From the NCBI RefSeq assembly GCF_006402735.1, contig NZ_CP017174.1, positions 2,111,001 through 2,175,000 of the forward strand: a stretch of DNA of 64,000 nt. Reading direction: 5' to 3'. This DNA comes from Myxococcus xanthus (GTDB lineage Bacteria > Myxococcota > Myxococcia > Myxococcales > Myxococcaceae). Every line of letters begins with the position of its first letter. Positions within the stretch are counted from its first letter, which is position 1. The position numbers and the translations under genes are program-made. Below are positions 45,321 to 53,828 of this stretch, piece by piece. The notes beneath the pieces are model-generated. The model had not been told where the DNA came from. It did no database searches and was given only the letters and a program-made list of their open reading frames with translations.

Positions 45321-47428
45321 CGCGCTCGCACTCCGACCTGTTGTGGCCGGTCGAGCGACTGCCCGACGCGCTGGAGCAGCTGGCGCAGAGGCAAGGCTAT
45401 GGCAGGGCCGCGGGCGAAATCGCTCCGCCCGCGGCGGCCGTCGAGCCGAGCCGGGTCTGGATGTTCGCGCTCGGAGATCGACTCGGCGTGGAGCTCGAGC
45501 CGATCACGCCGCTCTACCACGAGCTGCCCGACGTCCTTGCACGCGCCGCGCCCTGCATCCTCCAGGTCCGGCGAGACGGCGTCCCGTCCTATCTGGTGCT
45601 GCTGGGTACGCGGCGTGGGAAGCTGCGCCTGCTCGCGCGCGATGCCACGGCGATTTCGGTCCCGACGAAGAGCGCGATCGCGCTCCTGCGCGAAGAGCAG
45701 GAAGCCACTGTCGCCGAGGTGGACCAGCTGCTCGGCGGCGTGGAGATGTCGCCCCGTGCGCGCGAGCACGCCCGCTCACAGATGCTGCTGCAGCGGCTCG
45801 GCCAGGCGCAGCTGCGCACCGGCTGGATCATGCGCCCCAGGCGCACCGCGAGCCGGCGGACGCTGCTCGGCGACATCCCTTCGCTCGTCGCCGGCATCCT
45901 CGTGAGCCACACGCTCCTCTCGCTGGTGCTGGCTGGCTCGTTCTGGTTGCTCGGTCGCGCCGCGCTCCAGGCCCACCTCGAGACCGGCTGGTTCCTGGGG
46001 TGGATCGCCGTGATCGCGTGCGCGATTCCGCTACGCATGCTCGAGGTGTGGTGGCAGGGCGTGTTCTCGATCCGGCTCGGAACGCTGCTGAAGCAGCAGC
46101 TCCTTGCGGGAACCCTCAAGCTGACCCCCGACGAGGTGCGGCTCGACGGCATCGGCCGCCATTTCGGCCGCGTCGCCGAGGCCGAGGTCGTCGAGCAGCT
46201 TGCGGTCGGCGGCGCCCTGCTCGCGGTGTTGTCGCTCGTCGACTTGATCCTGGCGGGCGTCATCCTCGTGCTCGGTGCGGGAGGGTGGCCCCAAACGATG
46301 GTGCTCGTCCTGTGGGTCGTGGTCGCGTTCGTCCTCGCGCGCCGCCACTACGGCGTCCAGCGGGCGTGGTCGAGCGCGCGCGTCGAGATCACCCACGACC
46401 TGCTCGAGCGCATGCTCGGCCATCGAACGCGGCTGGCGCAGCTTCCACTCGAGCGCTGGCATGATGGCGAAGACGTCCGCTTGAGCTCCTACTCCGAGAT
46501 CTCGAAGGTCATGGATCGCCGGACCATGCAGCTGACCGCGCTCCTGCGCGACGGCTGGTTGGTGCTCGCCCTGCTGACCTTGCTGCCGGCGTTCAGCAGC
46601 GGTACGGCCAATGCCAGCGCGCTGGCGGTGTCCGTGGGCGGCATCTTGCTCGCGCTGCGAGCCTTCGACGAGGTCGCCGTCTACTTCCAGCAGGTCTCCC
46701 AGGCGGCGGTGTCGTTCGAGCAGATCCGCGACTTGTTGCTCGCGGTGGGCCGCCCCGAGCTCGAATCGAAAGTCCCTCTCGAAATGGAGGGAGGCAAGCC
46801 CACCGACGCCGGCGGCGGAACCCTCATCGAGGCGCGGGGCGTGACCTTCCGGCACGACGTGCGCACCCGGCCGGTGCTCGAGAACTGCTCGTTCCAGATC
46901 GCGCAGGGCGACCGCATCCTGCTGGAGGGCCCATCGGGCGGTGGCAAGTCGACGCTGGTGTCGCTGTTGACGGGCCTGAGGACGCCGCAGGGCGGTGTGA
47001 TGCTGCTGCACGCGTTGGACCGCGCGACGTTCGGCTCCTCGGGCTGGCGCAAGCGCATCACCGCCGCGCCGCAGTTCCACGAGAACCACGTCCTGTCCGG
47101 CAGCTTCGCGTACAATCTCCTGCTCGGGCGCGAGTGGCCGACCTCGCCCGAGCTGCGGACCAAGGCCGCCGCGCTGTGCAAGGAGCTCGGGCTGGACGAG
47201 CTGATCGCCAAGATGCCCGCCGGCCTCGAGGAGATGATCGGCGAGACCGGCTGGCAACTCTCGCACGGCGAGAAGAGTCGGCTCTACATCGCGCGCACGC
47301 TGCTGCAGGGGGTCGAGCTGGTCATCCTCGACGAGAGCTTCGCCTCCCTCGATCCCGAGACCATGCGGGTCGCGCAGCGCTGCGTTCTCAACCACGCGAA
47401 AGCCCTCGTGGTCGTCAGCCACCCATGA
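45317..47428 (+). CDS. Second ABC transporter with degenerate C39-like domain
   Basis: 703 residues from ATG 45317 (overlaps the previous stop). The first 150 residues have the C39-like outline (PCILQVRRDGVPSYLVLLGT) but no DCG catalytic cysteine motif and no HFVV histidine. It is therefore a substrate-binding C39-like domain at most. Membrane domain about 175-480. The nucleotide-binding domain has Walker A GPSGGGKST, a weakened signature LSHGEKSR, Walker B LVILDESFASLD, and it ends right after the H-loop (VVVSHP, stop), without the usual C-terminal 30-50 residues. With the preceding protein it probably forms a heterodimer, as in two-transporter NHLM-type export systems. Confidence 0.88.
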   Translation: MTRSHSDLLWPVERLPDALEQLAQRQGYGRAAGEIAPPAAAVEPSRVWMFALGDRLGVELEPITPLYHELPDVLARAAPCILQVRRDGVPSYLVLLGTRRGKLRLLARDATAISVPTKSAIALLREEQEATVAEVDQLLGGVEMSPRAREHARSQMLLQRLGQAQLRTGWIMRPRRTASRRTLLGDIPSLVAGILVSHTLLSLVLAGSFWLLGRAALQAHLETGWFLGWIAVIACAIPLRMLEVWWQGVFSIRLGTLLKQQLLAGTLKLTPDEVRLDGIGRHFGRVAEAEVVEQLAVGGALLAVLSLVDLILAGVILVLGAGGWPQTMVLVLWVVVAFVLARRHYGVQRAWSSARVEITHDLLERMLGHRTRLAQLPLERWHDGEDVRLSSYSEISKVMDRRTMQLTALLRDGWLVLALLTLLPAFSSGTANASALAVSVGGILLALRAFDEVAVYFQQVSQAAVSFEQIRDLLLAVGRPELESKVPLEMEGGKPTDAGGGTLIEARGVTFRHDVRTRPVLENCSFQIAQGDRILLEGPSGGGKSTLVSLLTGLRTPQGGVMLLHALDRATFGSSGWRKRITAAPQFHENHVLSGSFAYNLLLGREWPTSPELRTKAAALCKELGLDELIAKMPAGLEEMIGETGWQLSHGEKSRLYIARTLLQGVELVILDESFASLDPETMRVAQRCVLNHAKALVVVSHP

Positions 47429-48924
47429 GACTTCGATTTACGCTCGCCCTCCTCGCGACGACCTGCTCCGGTTGCGAGCTGATCCGTCCCGTCGTCGTCA
47501 AACCGCCTCCGACGCCGAGCAGCTACTCGACCGCCGTCGATCTGCGCGCCGAGCCGCCCCCACCGTCCAGCGCACCCGAGGGCGGGGTTCCAAGCCCGCA
47601 GCCGTCGAAGGAGGGCGTGCCCGCGCAGCCAGCCGAGCGCGTCACCCAGGACTCAGTCTGGTGGTCGGCGTTCGCCGATCCGGCTCTCGACACGGCCATC
47701 CAGGAGTGCTTCAGCGACAACCTGGTCCTGCGCGAAGTGCGGGAGCTGATCTACGAGAACCAGCTCGACCCCAACGTGCCGCAAGGTTGGTGGTACCCGC
47801 TCCAGGTCGGCATCCTGAACCCGGCGGGGCTGAGGCATGTCGTTGCCAACGCCAACCTTCCGCCCGCGCCGCCAACCCGGGCCGAGTACAACGTCGCCAC
47901 CGCCGGTTTCGGCGTGACCTACCAGGTCGACCTGTTTGGAGCCCTCGGTGCGCAGCGGCGCGCGGGATTGAACTTCGCCGAGCAGCAGCGGCAGCTCACC
48001 GAGGGCCGCGTCCAGGACCTCGCGGTGCGGATCACCCAGATCTGGTTCGACATCCTCGAGGCCCGCGCGCTCCGGGACCTCACGCTGCGCCAGATCGACT
48101 ACAACAAGGAACTGCTCCTGCTGATTCGAGCGCGGTTCGAGCAGCACCTCACGCCCCGGCTCGTGGTGCTGCAGCAGGAGCAGTTGCTGGTGAACCTCGA
48201 ATCGCAGGTGCCGCTGATCGCTACCCGGAACGCGCTCTTGAATTCGGAGCTGAAGGCGCTGCTGGGCCGGGTACCAACCCCCGCCGACGACGTCATTCCA
48301 CTCGATCGACAGCTTCCCGATCTCCCGCCCCCACCGAAACTCGGAACGCCAGGCGACCTGAACGTGAACACGCCCGAGATGCGGCTCGCGGAGCTTCGCG
48401 TCGCCGAGGTCGAGCACCGCATCAACGCGAACCTGGCGAGCTGGCTTCCGACGATTCAACTGGTGGGCAACGTGGGCGCTTTGAAGGTCGGCCTCTCGGA
48501 GCCGGCCCTGGCCGAGTCCGTCGTCGGGGTGAACCTGACCTGGGCCCTGTTCGATGGAAGGCGCGTCACCGAGTACATGCGACTGCCGATCCAGCTCCAG
48601 CGTCGCGAAATCCAATACCAGCTCGCGCTGCACACCGCGATTGGACGGGTGCAGGATGCCGTGGTTCGGGAGGAGAACGAGGCGACGAGCCTGCGCAGCC
48701 TGCGTGCGCAGGTCCAGCTCGGGCGGCAGCTCCTGGACGAGGCGAGGCGGCTCTTCGAGCAGGGGCATTCGGACTATCTGACGGTGCTCACCGCCCTGAC
48801 GAATCTGGTCGGGCTCGAGCGCGCAAGTCTGCAAGCGCAACGGCTGCTGCTCAACCATCGCGTCGAGGTCTATCGCTCGCTCGGCGGCACCTGGTCGCGC
48901 GACGTCACACTGAAGCGGGAGTGA
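47425..48924 (+). CDS. TolC/NodT-type outer-membrane efflux lipoprotein
   Basis: 499 residues from ATG 47425 (ATGA overlap with the ABC gene). Lipoprotein signal MRLRFTLALLATTCSGC. A Pro-rich stretch (about 30-75) precedes the TolC fold: two repeats of long helices and short strands (FGVTYQVDLFGALGAQRRAG; VGVNLTWALFDGRRVTEYMR), with a periplasmic tunnel region. It is the outer-membrane duct of the same type I system, completing inner membrane, periplasm and outer membrane. Confidence 0.9.
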   Translation: MRLRFTLALLATTCSGCELIRPVVVKPPPTPSSYSTAVDLRAEPPPPSSAPEGGVPSPQPSKEGVPAQPAERVTQDSVWWSAFADPALDTAIQECFSDNLVLREVRELIYENQLDPNVPQGWWYPLQVGILNPAGLRHVVANANLPPAPPTRAEYNVATAGFGVTYQVDLFGALGAQRRAGLNFAEQQRQLTEGRVQDLAVRITQIWFDILEARALRDLTLRQIDYNKELLLLIRARFEQHLTPRLVVLQQEQLLVNLESQVPLIATRNALLNSELKALLGRVPTPADDVIPLDRQLPDLPPPPKLGTPGDLNVNTPEMRLAELRVAEVEHRINANLASWLPTIQLVGNVGALKVGLSEPALAESVVGVNLTWALFDGRRVTEYMRLPIQLQRREIQYQLALHTAIGRVQDAVVREENEATSLRSLRAQVQLGRQLLDEARRLFEQGHSDYLTVLTALTNLVGLERASLQAQRLLLNHRVEVYRSLGGTWSRDVTLKRE

Positions 48925-48930
48925 GAAGCC

Positions 48931-50679
48931 ATGGCACAGCTGCAAGCGGATGAGATGCTCTACATCCCCAATCGAAGGCGGCTCACGCACGACCGGCTCG
49001 ACGCGGGGGATGGCCAGCAGGTCCTGCACCTCTTCTATGGCGAGGTGGAGCTCATCTTCGACGAGCCGGACATCGCGCCCCTGGGCGAGAAGCTGCTCCA
49101 GGTCGAGCAATTTCAAGCCTCCGACGCCATGGCGTGGTCGGACGGCGCGCCCCATTCCTGGGACAAGATCCGGGACCTGCTCGAAACATTGATCGAACAG
49201 CGGGTGTTGAGGCGGGTCTCGGATGCGCCCACGGGCCGCACCGTGGCGTCCTTCCCTGAGCGGTTGGGGGAGGTGCCAGCCGGGCGTGAGCCGCTCACGT
49301 TCAGCGCCCGCGACAACCGTTGCCCCGTGCTGACCGAACAGGCGTTCGGACGGGCGTTCGAGCTCTCGAACCTCGAGGTGGTCGTGCCGGTCTACCGCGT
49401 GGCGCATCCGGCGCTCGACGGTGACGGCCGGCAAGTGGGCGAGAACAACGTCGCACCGCGCACCTTGTTCCTTGATCTCCCCACCGTGCGCAAGCAGTGC
49501 CACTACGCGGGGAGCCGGTACCAGAGCGAACGCCCGATGAACGTGACCGCGATGAAGGGCATGGCGCGTCAGTGGCCGGACCTGCTCTCGCTGACCGGGC
49601 AGTTCCGCAAGGCCTTCCTCGCGCGCATGCCGCCCCGGACCCCGGGCGTGCTCACCGCGGGCGAGCTCCAAATGATGGTCGTCTGCACGCTCGCGTCGGT
49701 CGGGTACGTGCTGGTGCGGGGCACCCAACCGGTGCCGAACGGAGAGCTCGACAGCGGGCTCGCGGCCATGTTCCGGCTGATCGACGGAGTTCGCCTGGTC
49801 ACCAACGACCTGGTGCGCGATGCCCCCGAGCAGCCCGTCACCGCGCAATCGATCGTGGACTATGCCGAGCGTCACGCGGTCTTCCATGGTCCGCACGGCG
49901 TGTGCGCCGGTCCGCCGGCGCTGATCAACGAATATATGCAGGTGTTGACCGGCTCGGCCCAGGCACCCATCGAGGCCCAGCCCGACATCGCAGCGCGCCT
50001 CGGCGATCTCGACGCCGCGCTCGATTACGGCCTGCTCGGGCAGCGCGTCGAATCGGTGGTCCGCTTCCTCGGCGCGACCCAGGGGCTGCTCCACGAACGG
50101 CTCCGGGCGGCGTTCGCCGGACACCTCCCGCGCACCGCGCTGCAAGAGTGCGTGGAGGCGCCCATCGATGTCGCGCATTACCCGTTGCTCCGGGACGATT
50201 TCCCACTCGCCGAGACATACCAGCGCGAGATCAAGCTCAGCCGCTGGTTGTTCGCGCGCATCGGCGAGGCGTTCCCCGGCACGCCACAGGGCGCCTCGCT
50301 GGACGAACTGGCGAAGCTGGATCCCGCCGAGCAGGCCACGAGCCAGCGGCGACTGGCCGAGCTCTTCGCGCATGGGCTGCCGGGAGACAAGGCCGTGGCG
50401 GAGCCCCTCTGCGGTGAGCTCGCTGGCGTCGCTGCCAGCGCGTTCGCCCTCGAGCGCCGGTGCCTGCGCGTCGTCGAGCGCGAGCAAGCGATGCTGAACC
50501 AGCGGCTCCGGCGCCCGGATCACCCCCTGACCGGCGCAGACCTGGCTGTGTTCACGCGGCCGCGCAATGGCCCCCCGTTGGCGGAGACCCTCGCGCGCGG
50601 CCTGGGCGTCTCGGTCACCAGCGACTCTGCCTCGACCGTGCTGGGCTACGGTGAGAGCAGCCTCACGTTGAAGGACTAG
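48931..50679 (+). CDS. Unknown 582-residue protein in peptide export operon
   Basis: ATG 48931 follows the TolC stop by six bases, so it is co-transcribed. No signal peptide or membrane segment: cytoplasmic. Residues about 1-90 look like a small winged-helix domain (FYGEVELIFDEPDIAPLGEK; IRDLLETLIEQRVLRRV), the fold used by RiPP recognition elements and PqqD-like proteins, but this is only a shape resemblance. The rest is mostly helical with recurring Arg, His and Cys positions (VRKQCHYAGSRYQSERPMN; FHGPHGVCAGPPALINEY). I do not recognise a family. Its position between exporter and kinase makes it the best candidate for a peptide-modifying or recognition protein. Confidence 0.75.
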   Translation: MAQLQADEMLYIPNRRRLTHDRLDAGDGQQVLHLFYGEVELIFDEPDIAPLGEKLLQVEQFQASDAMAWSDGAPHSWDKIRDLLETLIEQRVLRRVSDAPTGRTVASFPERLGEVPAGREPLTFSARDNRCPVLTEQAFGRAFELSNLEVVVPVYRVAHPALDGDGRQVGENNVAPRTLFLDLPTVRKQCHYAGSRYQSERPMNVTAMKGMARQWPDLLSLTGQFRKAFLARMPPRTPGVLTAGELQMMVVCTLASVGYVLVRGTQPVPNGELDSGLAAMFRLIDGVRLVTNDLVRDAPEQPVTAQSIVDYAERHAVFHGPHGVCAGPPALINEYMQVLTGSAQAPIEAQPDIAARLGDLDAALDYGLLGQRVESVVRFLGATQGLLHERLRAAFAGHLPRTALQECVEAPIDVAHYPLLRDDFPLAETYQREIKLSRWLFARIGEAFPGTPQGASLDELAKLDPAEQATSQRRLAELFAHGLPGDKAVAEPLCGELAGVAASAFALERRCLRVVEREQAMLNQRLRRPDHPLTGADLAVFTRPRNGPPLAETLARGLGVSVTSDSASTVLGYGESSLTLKD

Positions 50680-50687
50680 AGGGTTCG

Positions 50688-51698
50688 ATGCATCCAGAGC
50701 TTGTCCGCCGCTTCCACGAACCGATTCGCGATGAGGCTGCGCGCCGGTATGGCCTGTCGCCCGAGCAGCTCACCGAGCTCACGGCCTTCGAGAACTTCGT
50801 CTACGAGGCGGAGAACGACGACGGCGAAGGCCTTATCTTGCGCATCTCGCACAGTACGCGGCGAACGATCGACTACACGCTGGGTGAGGTCGAGTTCGTT
50901 CGCTATCTGGCCGCCGCGCGCATTCCAATCGCCTCGCCGATCCTCTCCGAGTCGGGGCAGTTCGTGGAGCGGATCGAAGACCGCGAGCCCGGCAGCTACT
51001 TCGTCGCCACCGCGTTCGAGCGCGCGCCGGGCATCGTCTTCGACGACGCGCCTCCGCTCAAGGAGCGCTACTGGAAGCCCCCCCTGTTCCGCGACATGGG
51101 CCGGCTGTTCGCGCGGCTCCACAACCGCGCCCAGACCTACGCGCCTTCGAGCCCCAGGCTCAAGCGCCAGGAATGGCATGAGTACGACGTGGTCGACATC
51201 GACCGGTTCGCGCCCCCCGAGGAGAAGCTCGTTCGCGAGCGCACCGCGGCGATCATCGCGCGATTGAACCGGCTACCGCGAACACCGGAGAGCTACGGGC
51301 TGATCCACGCCGATCTCCACATGCACAACTTCTGCTTCGCCGAAGGGAAGATCACCGCGTTCGACTTCGACAACTGCGAGTACGCGTGGTTCGTCAAGGA
51401 CATCGCGGTACTCCTCTTCTACATCGCGCGAGGCGAGGCTCGAGAGGCGCGCGACGAAGCGGTCGCTTCGTTCCTGGGGCCGTTCCTCGAAGGGTATCGG
51501 GAGCTCCGACGGATGGAGCGCGAGTGGCTCGCGGCCGTGCCGGACCTGCTCGCGCTCCAGCGCTCGATGAATTACGCGCTGTTCCACCAGTATCGCGACC
51601 CGGCCGTGCTCGACGAGAGCACGCTCGACCGGTGGGGGCGGTTCCGGCGCGACATCGAAGCGGACACACCCATCCTGCAGATTGATTTCAACGTATAA
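50688..51698 (+). CDS. Aminoglycoside-phosphotransferase-fold kinase
   Basis: 336 residues; starts eight bases after the previous stop. The N-lobe contains FENFVYEAENDDGEGLILRI. The catalytic loop is HADLHMHNF (His-x-Asp-x4-Asn), followed by the Mg-binding FDFDNCEYAWFVKDIAVLLF, both intact. The family phosphorylates small molecules such as choline, homoserine, aminoglycosides and other antibiotics. In this operon it could phosphorylate the exported peptide or another product, or give self-protection. Last gene; an IS end follows 40 bases later, which may have removed further genes. Confidence 0.88.
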   Translation: MHPELVRRFHEPIRDEAARRYGLSPEQLTELTAFENFVYEAENDDGEGLILRISHSTRRTIDYTLGEVEFVRYLAAARIPIASPILSESGQFVERIEDREPGSYFVATAFERAPGIVFDDAPPLKERYWKPPLFRDMGRLFARLHNRAQTYAPSSPRLKRQEWHEYDVVDIDRFAPPEEKLVRERTAAIIARLNRLPRTPESYGLIHADLHMHNFCFAEGKITAFDFDNCEYAWFVKDIAVLLFYIARGEAREARDEAVASFLGPFLEGYRELRRMEREWLAAVPDLLALQRSMNYALFHQYRDPAVLDESTLDRWGRFRRDIEADTPILQIDFNV

Positions 51699-51737
51699 CG
51701 AGCACCTCTCCAGCCTGCTGTGGAAGAAGGACCTGGC

Positions 51738-53240
51738 TGTGACTACCGGATATTCGAGGCCGGCGAGAAGCGTGCGTCGGCGAACGCGTCATTGCATGCA
51801 CAGTCCTACGGATGGGTCCGAAGAATACTGGGTTTGACCGGGCGAAAGAGGGTGAGTGTGCGCGGTTCCCTCTGTGATGCCATGCGGTCCGTTACGGGGT
51901 GCGGCAGAATTCTGGCGTGCTGGTTACGGCCGGCAAGAATGGCAGGATGAGGGCCTTCGTAAAGGCGCTGGCTCAGACGTTGCGCTCGGTCTTGCGGAGC
52001 CGTTCGGAACTGGCTCTGGAGAATTTGGCTCTTCGCCAGCAACTCGCGGTCTTTCGCGAGAAGCGCCTATCACCGAGGCTTGCACGGGGCGATCGCCTCT
52101 TCTGGGTATTTCTCCAGCGCTTCTGGCAGGGATGGCGGCGTCCACTGTGCCTGGTGCGGCCGGCGACGGTGGTGAAGTGGCATCGGATGGGCTTTCGGCT
52201 CTTCTGGCGCTGGAAGTCCCGAAGTCGGGTGGGACGGCCTCGGGCAACCCTGGAACTGAGGGCGTTGATTCGGCGCATGGCCGAAGCCAACCCGACATGG
52301 GGGGCCCCGCGCATTCACGGGGAGTTGCTGAAGTTGGGGATGGAGGTAGGCCAGACAACGGTCGCTCGTTACATGCCCAGACCGAGAAGGGGAGCGCCGA
52401 AACCATCACCAACATGGCGGAACTTCTTGCGCTTGCATCTGGCGGAGTCCGCAGGGATGGACTTCTTTGTCATTCCGACTGCGACGTTTGGAGTGCTGTT
52501 GGGATTTGTGGTTGTGAGTCACCGGGACAGGCGAATCCTCCACCTCAATGTGACAGCGCACCCGACGGAAGAATGGACGAAGCCGCAGTTGCGAGAGGCC
52601 TTTCCCTGGGCCAGTGCTCCGAGGTACTTGCACCGAGATAGGGACAAGCTCTACTCCGAGGGCATTCGCGCCACGCTTATCCATTTGGGGATTCGCGAGG
52701 TGCCGAGTGCCGCACGGTGTCCGTGGCAGAATCCCTATGCGGAGAGAGTCATCGGCTCGATACGTAGGGAGCTGCTGGACCATGTCGTCGTCCTGAACGA
52801 AGCCCACGCTCGGCGCCTGCTGCGCGAGTACCAGCGCTACTACAACGCGAGCCGGACGCACCTGTCGCTCGGGAAAGATGCGCCTGAGACGCGTGAGGTT
52901 CAGGGCTCGGAGCACGGCGCCAAGGTGATAGAGCTACGGGAAGTCTTCGGGCTCCACCACCGGTACGAGCGCCGCGCTGCGTAGCGTCTCGGTCCTTCTA
53001 CCAACACCCTCGCAGATCCGCGCATGCTGCATCAGCCCACCTGCGTTCGCAGGACGGCAGGGGAGTGTCCACACGCGGGCAGAGAGGTGTTGAGGCGTCT
53101 GAGCCGGGCGTAATTCCGACCTCCATGAAATGGAAGAGAGGACCGAGCGGCTCGTCATGCGCATCGCTCACGTCATGACGCGCGTTTTGACGCAGCTTTG
53201 ACGCACTCATGACGCAGCGACCGAATTTTGGGTAGGCACA
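51738..53240 (+). mobile_element. Integrase-core insertion sequence, copy E
   Basis: 1503 bp, left end TGTGACTACCGGATATTCGA, right end complementary to TGTGCCTACCCAAAATTCGG. Intact transposase. Left inverted repeats of C and E resemble each other more than that of A. Confidence 0.82.
51947..52984 (+). CDS. Integrase-core (rve) DDE transposase, copy E
   Basis: 345 residues, the same length as copy C. All features match: LENLALRQQLAVFREKRLSP, WGAPRIHGELLKLGMEV, catalytic Asp (GMDFFVIP), Asp (LHRDRDKLYSEG) and Glu (NPYAERVIGSIRREL). Uninterrupted and therefore probably functional. The frame is open upstream to 51899, but the conserved start MRAFVKALAQTLRSVLRSRS fits the other copies. Confidence 0.87.
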   Translation: MRAFVKALAQTLRSVLRSRSELALENLALRQQLAVFREKRLSPRLARGDRLFWVFLQRFWQGWRRPLCLVRPATVVKWHRMGFRLFWRWKSRSRVGRPRATLELRALIRRMAEANPTWGAPRIHGELLKLGMEVGQTTVARYMPRPRRGAPKPSPTWRNFLRLHLAESAGMDFFVIPTATFGVLLGFVVVSHRDRRILHLNVTAHPTEEWTKPQLREAFPWASAPRYLHRDRDKLYSEGIRATLIHLGIREVPSAARCPWQNPYAERVIGSIRRELLDHVVVLNEAHARRLLREYQRYYNASRTHLSLGKDAPETREVQGSEHGAKVIELREVFGLHHRYERRAA

Positions 53241-53245
53241 ACAGG

Positions 53246-53503
53246 CTGCCGGTCTGTCCTCCACTTCGAGGTGCAGTTTGGAGCAGTGGCCGGGCCGAGG
53301 CGGCTGCCGGTCTGTCCTCCACTTCGAGGTGCAGTTTGGAGCAGTGGCCGGGCCGAGGCGGCTGCCGGTCTGTCCTCCACTTCGAGGTGCAGTTTGGAGC
53401 AGTGGCCGGGCCGAGGCGGCTGCCGGTCTGTCCTCCACTTCGAGGTGCAGTTTGGAGCAGTGGCCGGGCCGAGGCGGCTGCCGGTCTGTCCTCCGTGGAA
53501 ACT
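53246..53503. repeat. 58-bp tandem repeat, four and a half copies
   Basis: Units start at 53246, 53304, 53362 and 53420, with a partial at 53478. Each begins CTGCCGGTCTGTCCTCCACT and ends GTGGCCGGGCCGAGGCGG. The copies are essentially identical, so the array is recent or kept uniform. The period is not a multiple of three, so it is not built to code. It lies directly beside the right end of IS copy E. Confidence 0.85.
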
Positions 53504-53828
53504 AGAACAGGACGCCCGGGCCAAGTCAAGTCAGGAGTTCACGGGAGGAGAGGCCATGCGCTGCGCCCAGGCGTTTAGAGTTGCCCCATCTAAATACTCC
53601 TAGGCGATGAGGGCCTCTTCACCCGAACTCAGGGCTCCATCAGTAATCATGTCCTTGGCTTGGTAGGTACGTTCGCGGCGGACGGGCAAATTGGCCCCTA
53701 CTTCGTCGCCGTGGCTGGACAGTGGGTGCCCGGCTCATCGCTAGCGAAGAGAGCGGTGTGGTATGTGGGTGTGCTACCGAGCCCCATTGGCTGGTTCGGT
53801 CCGATGGCGCACGGATAGGATTCTACGT
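53504..53828. other. Leader region of the kinase gene
   Basis: No supported gene. Base composition turns AT-richer from about 53640 on, marking the start of an imported segment that includes the kinase. Confidence 0.4.

Noticed and set aside
47653..50523. 956-codon minus-strand frame opposite the TolC and 582-residue genes
   Set aside because: The plus strand has a lipoprotein signal, coupling overlaps and the TolC fold. The minus frame has no family features.
53246..53503. Possible CRISPR array
   Set aside because: The 58-base units are contiguous and identical throughout. There are no unique spacers between shorter repeats, and no cas genes nearby.
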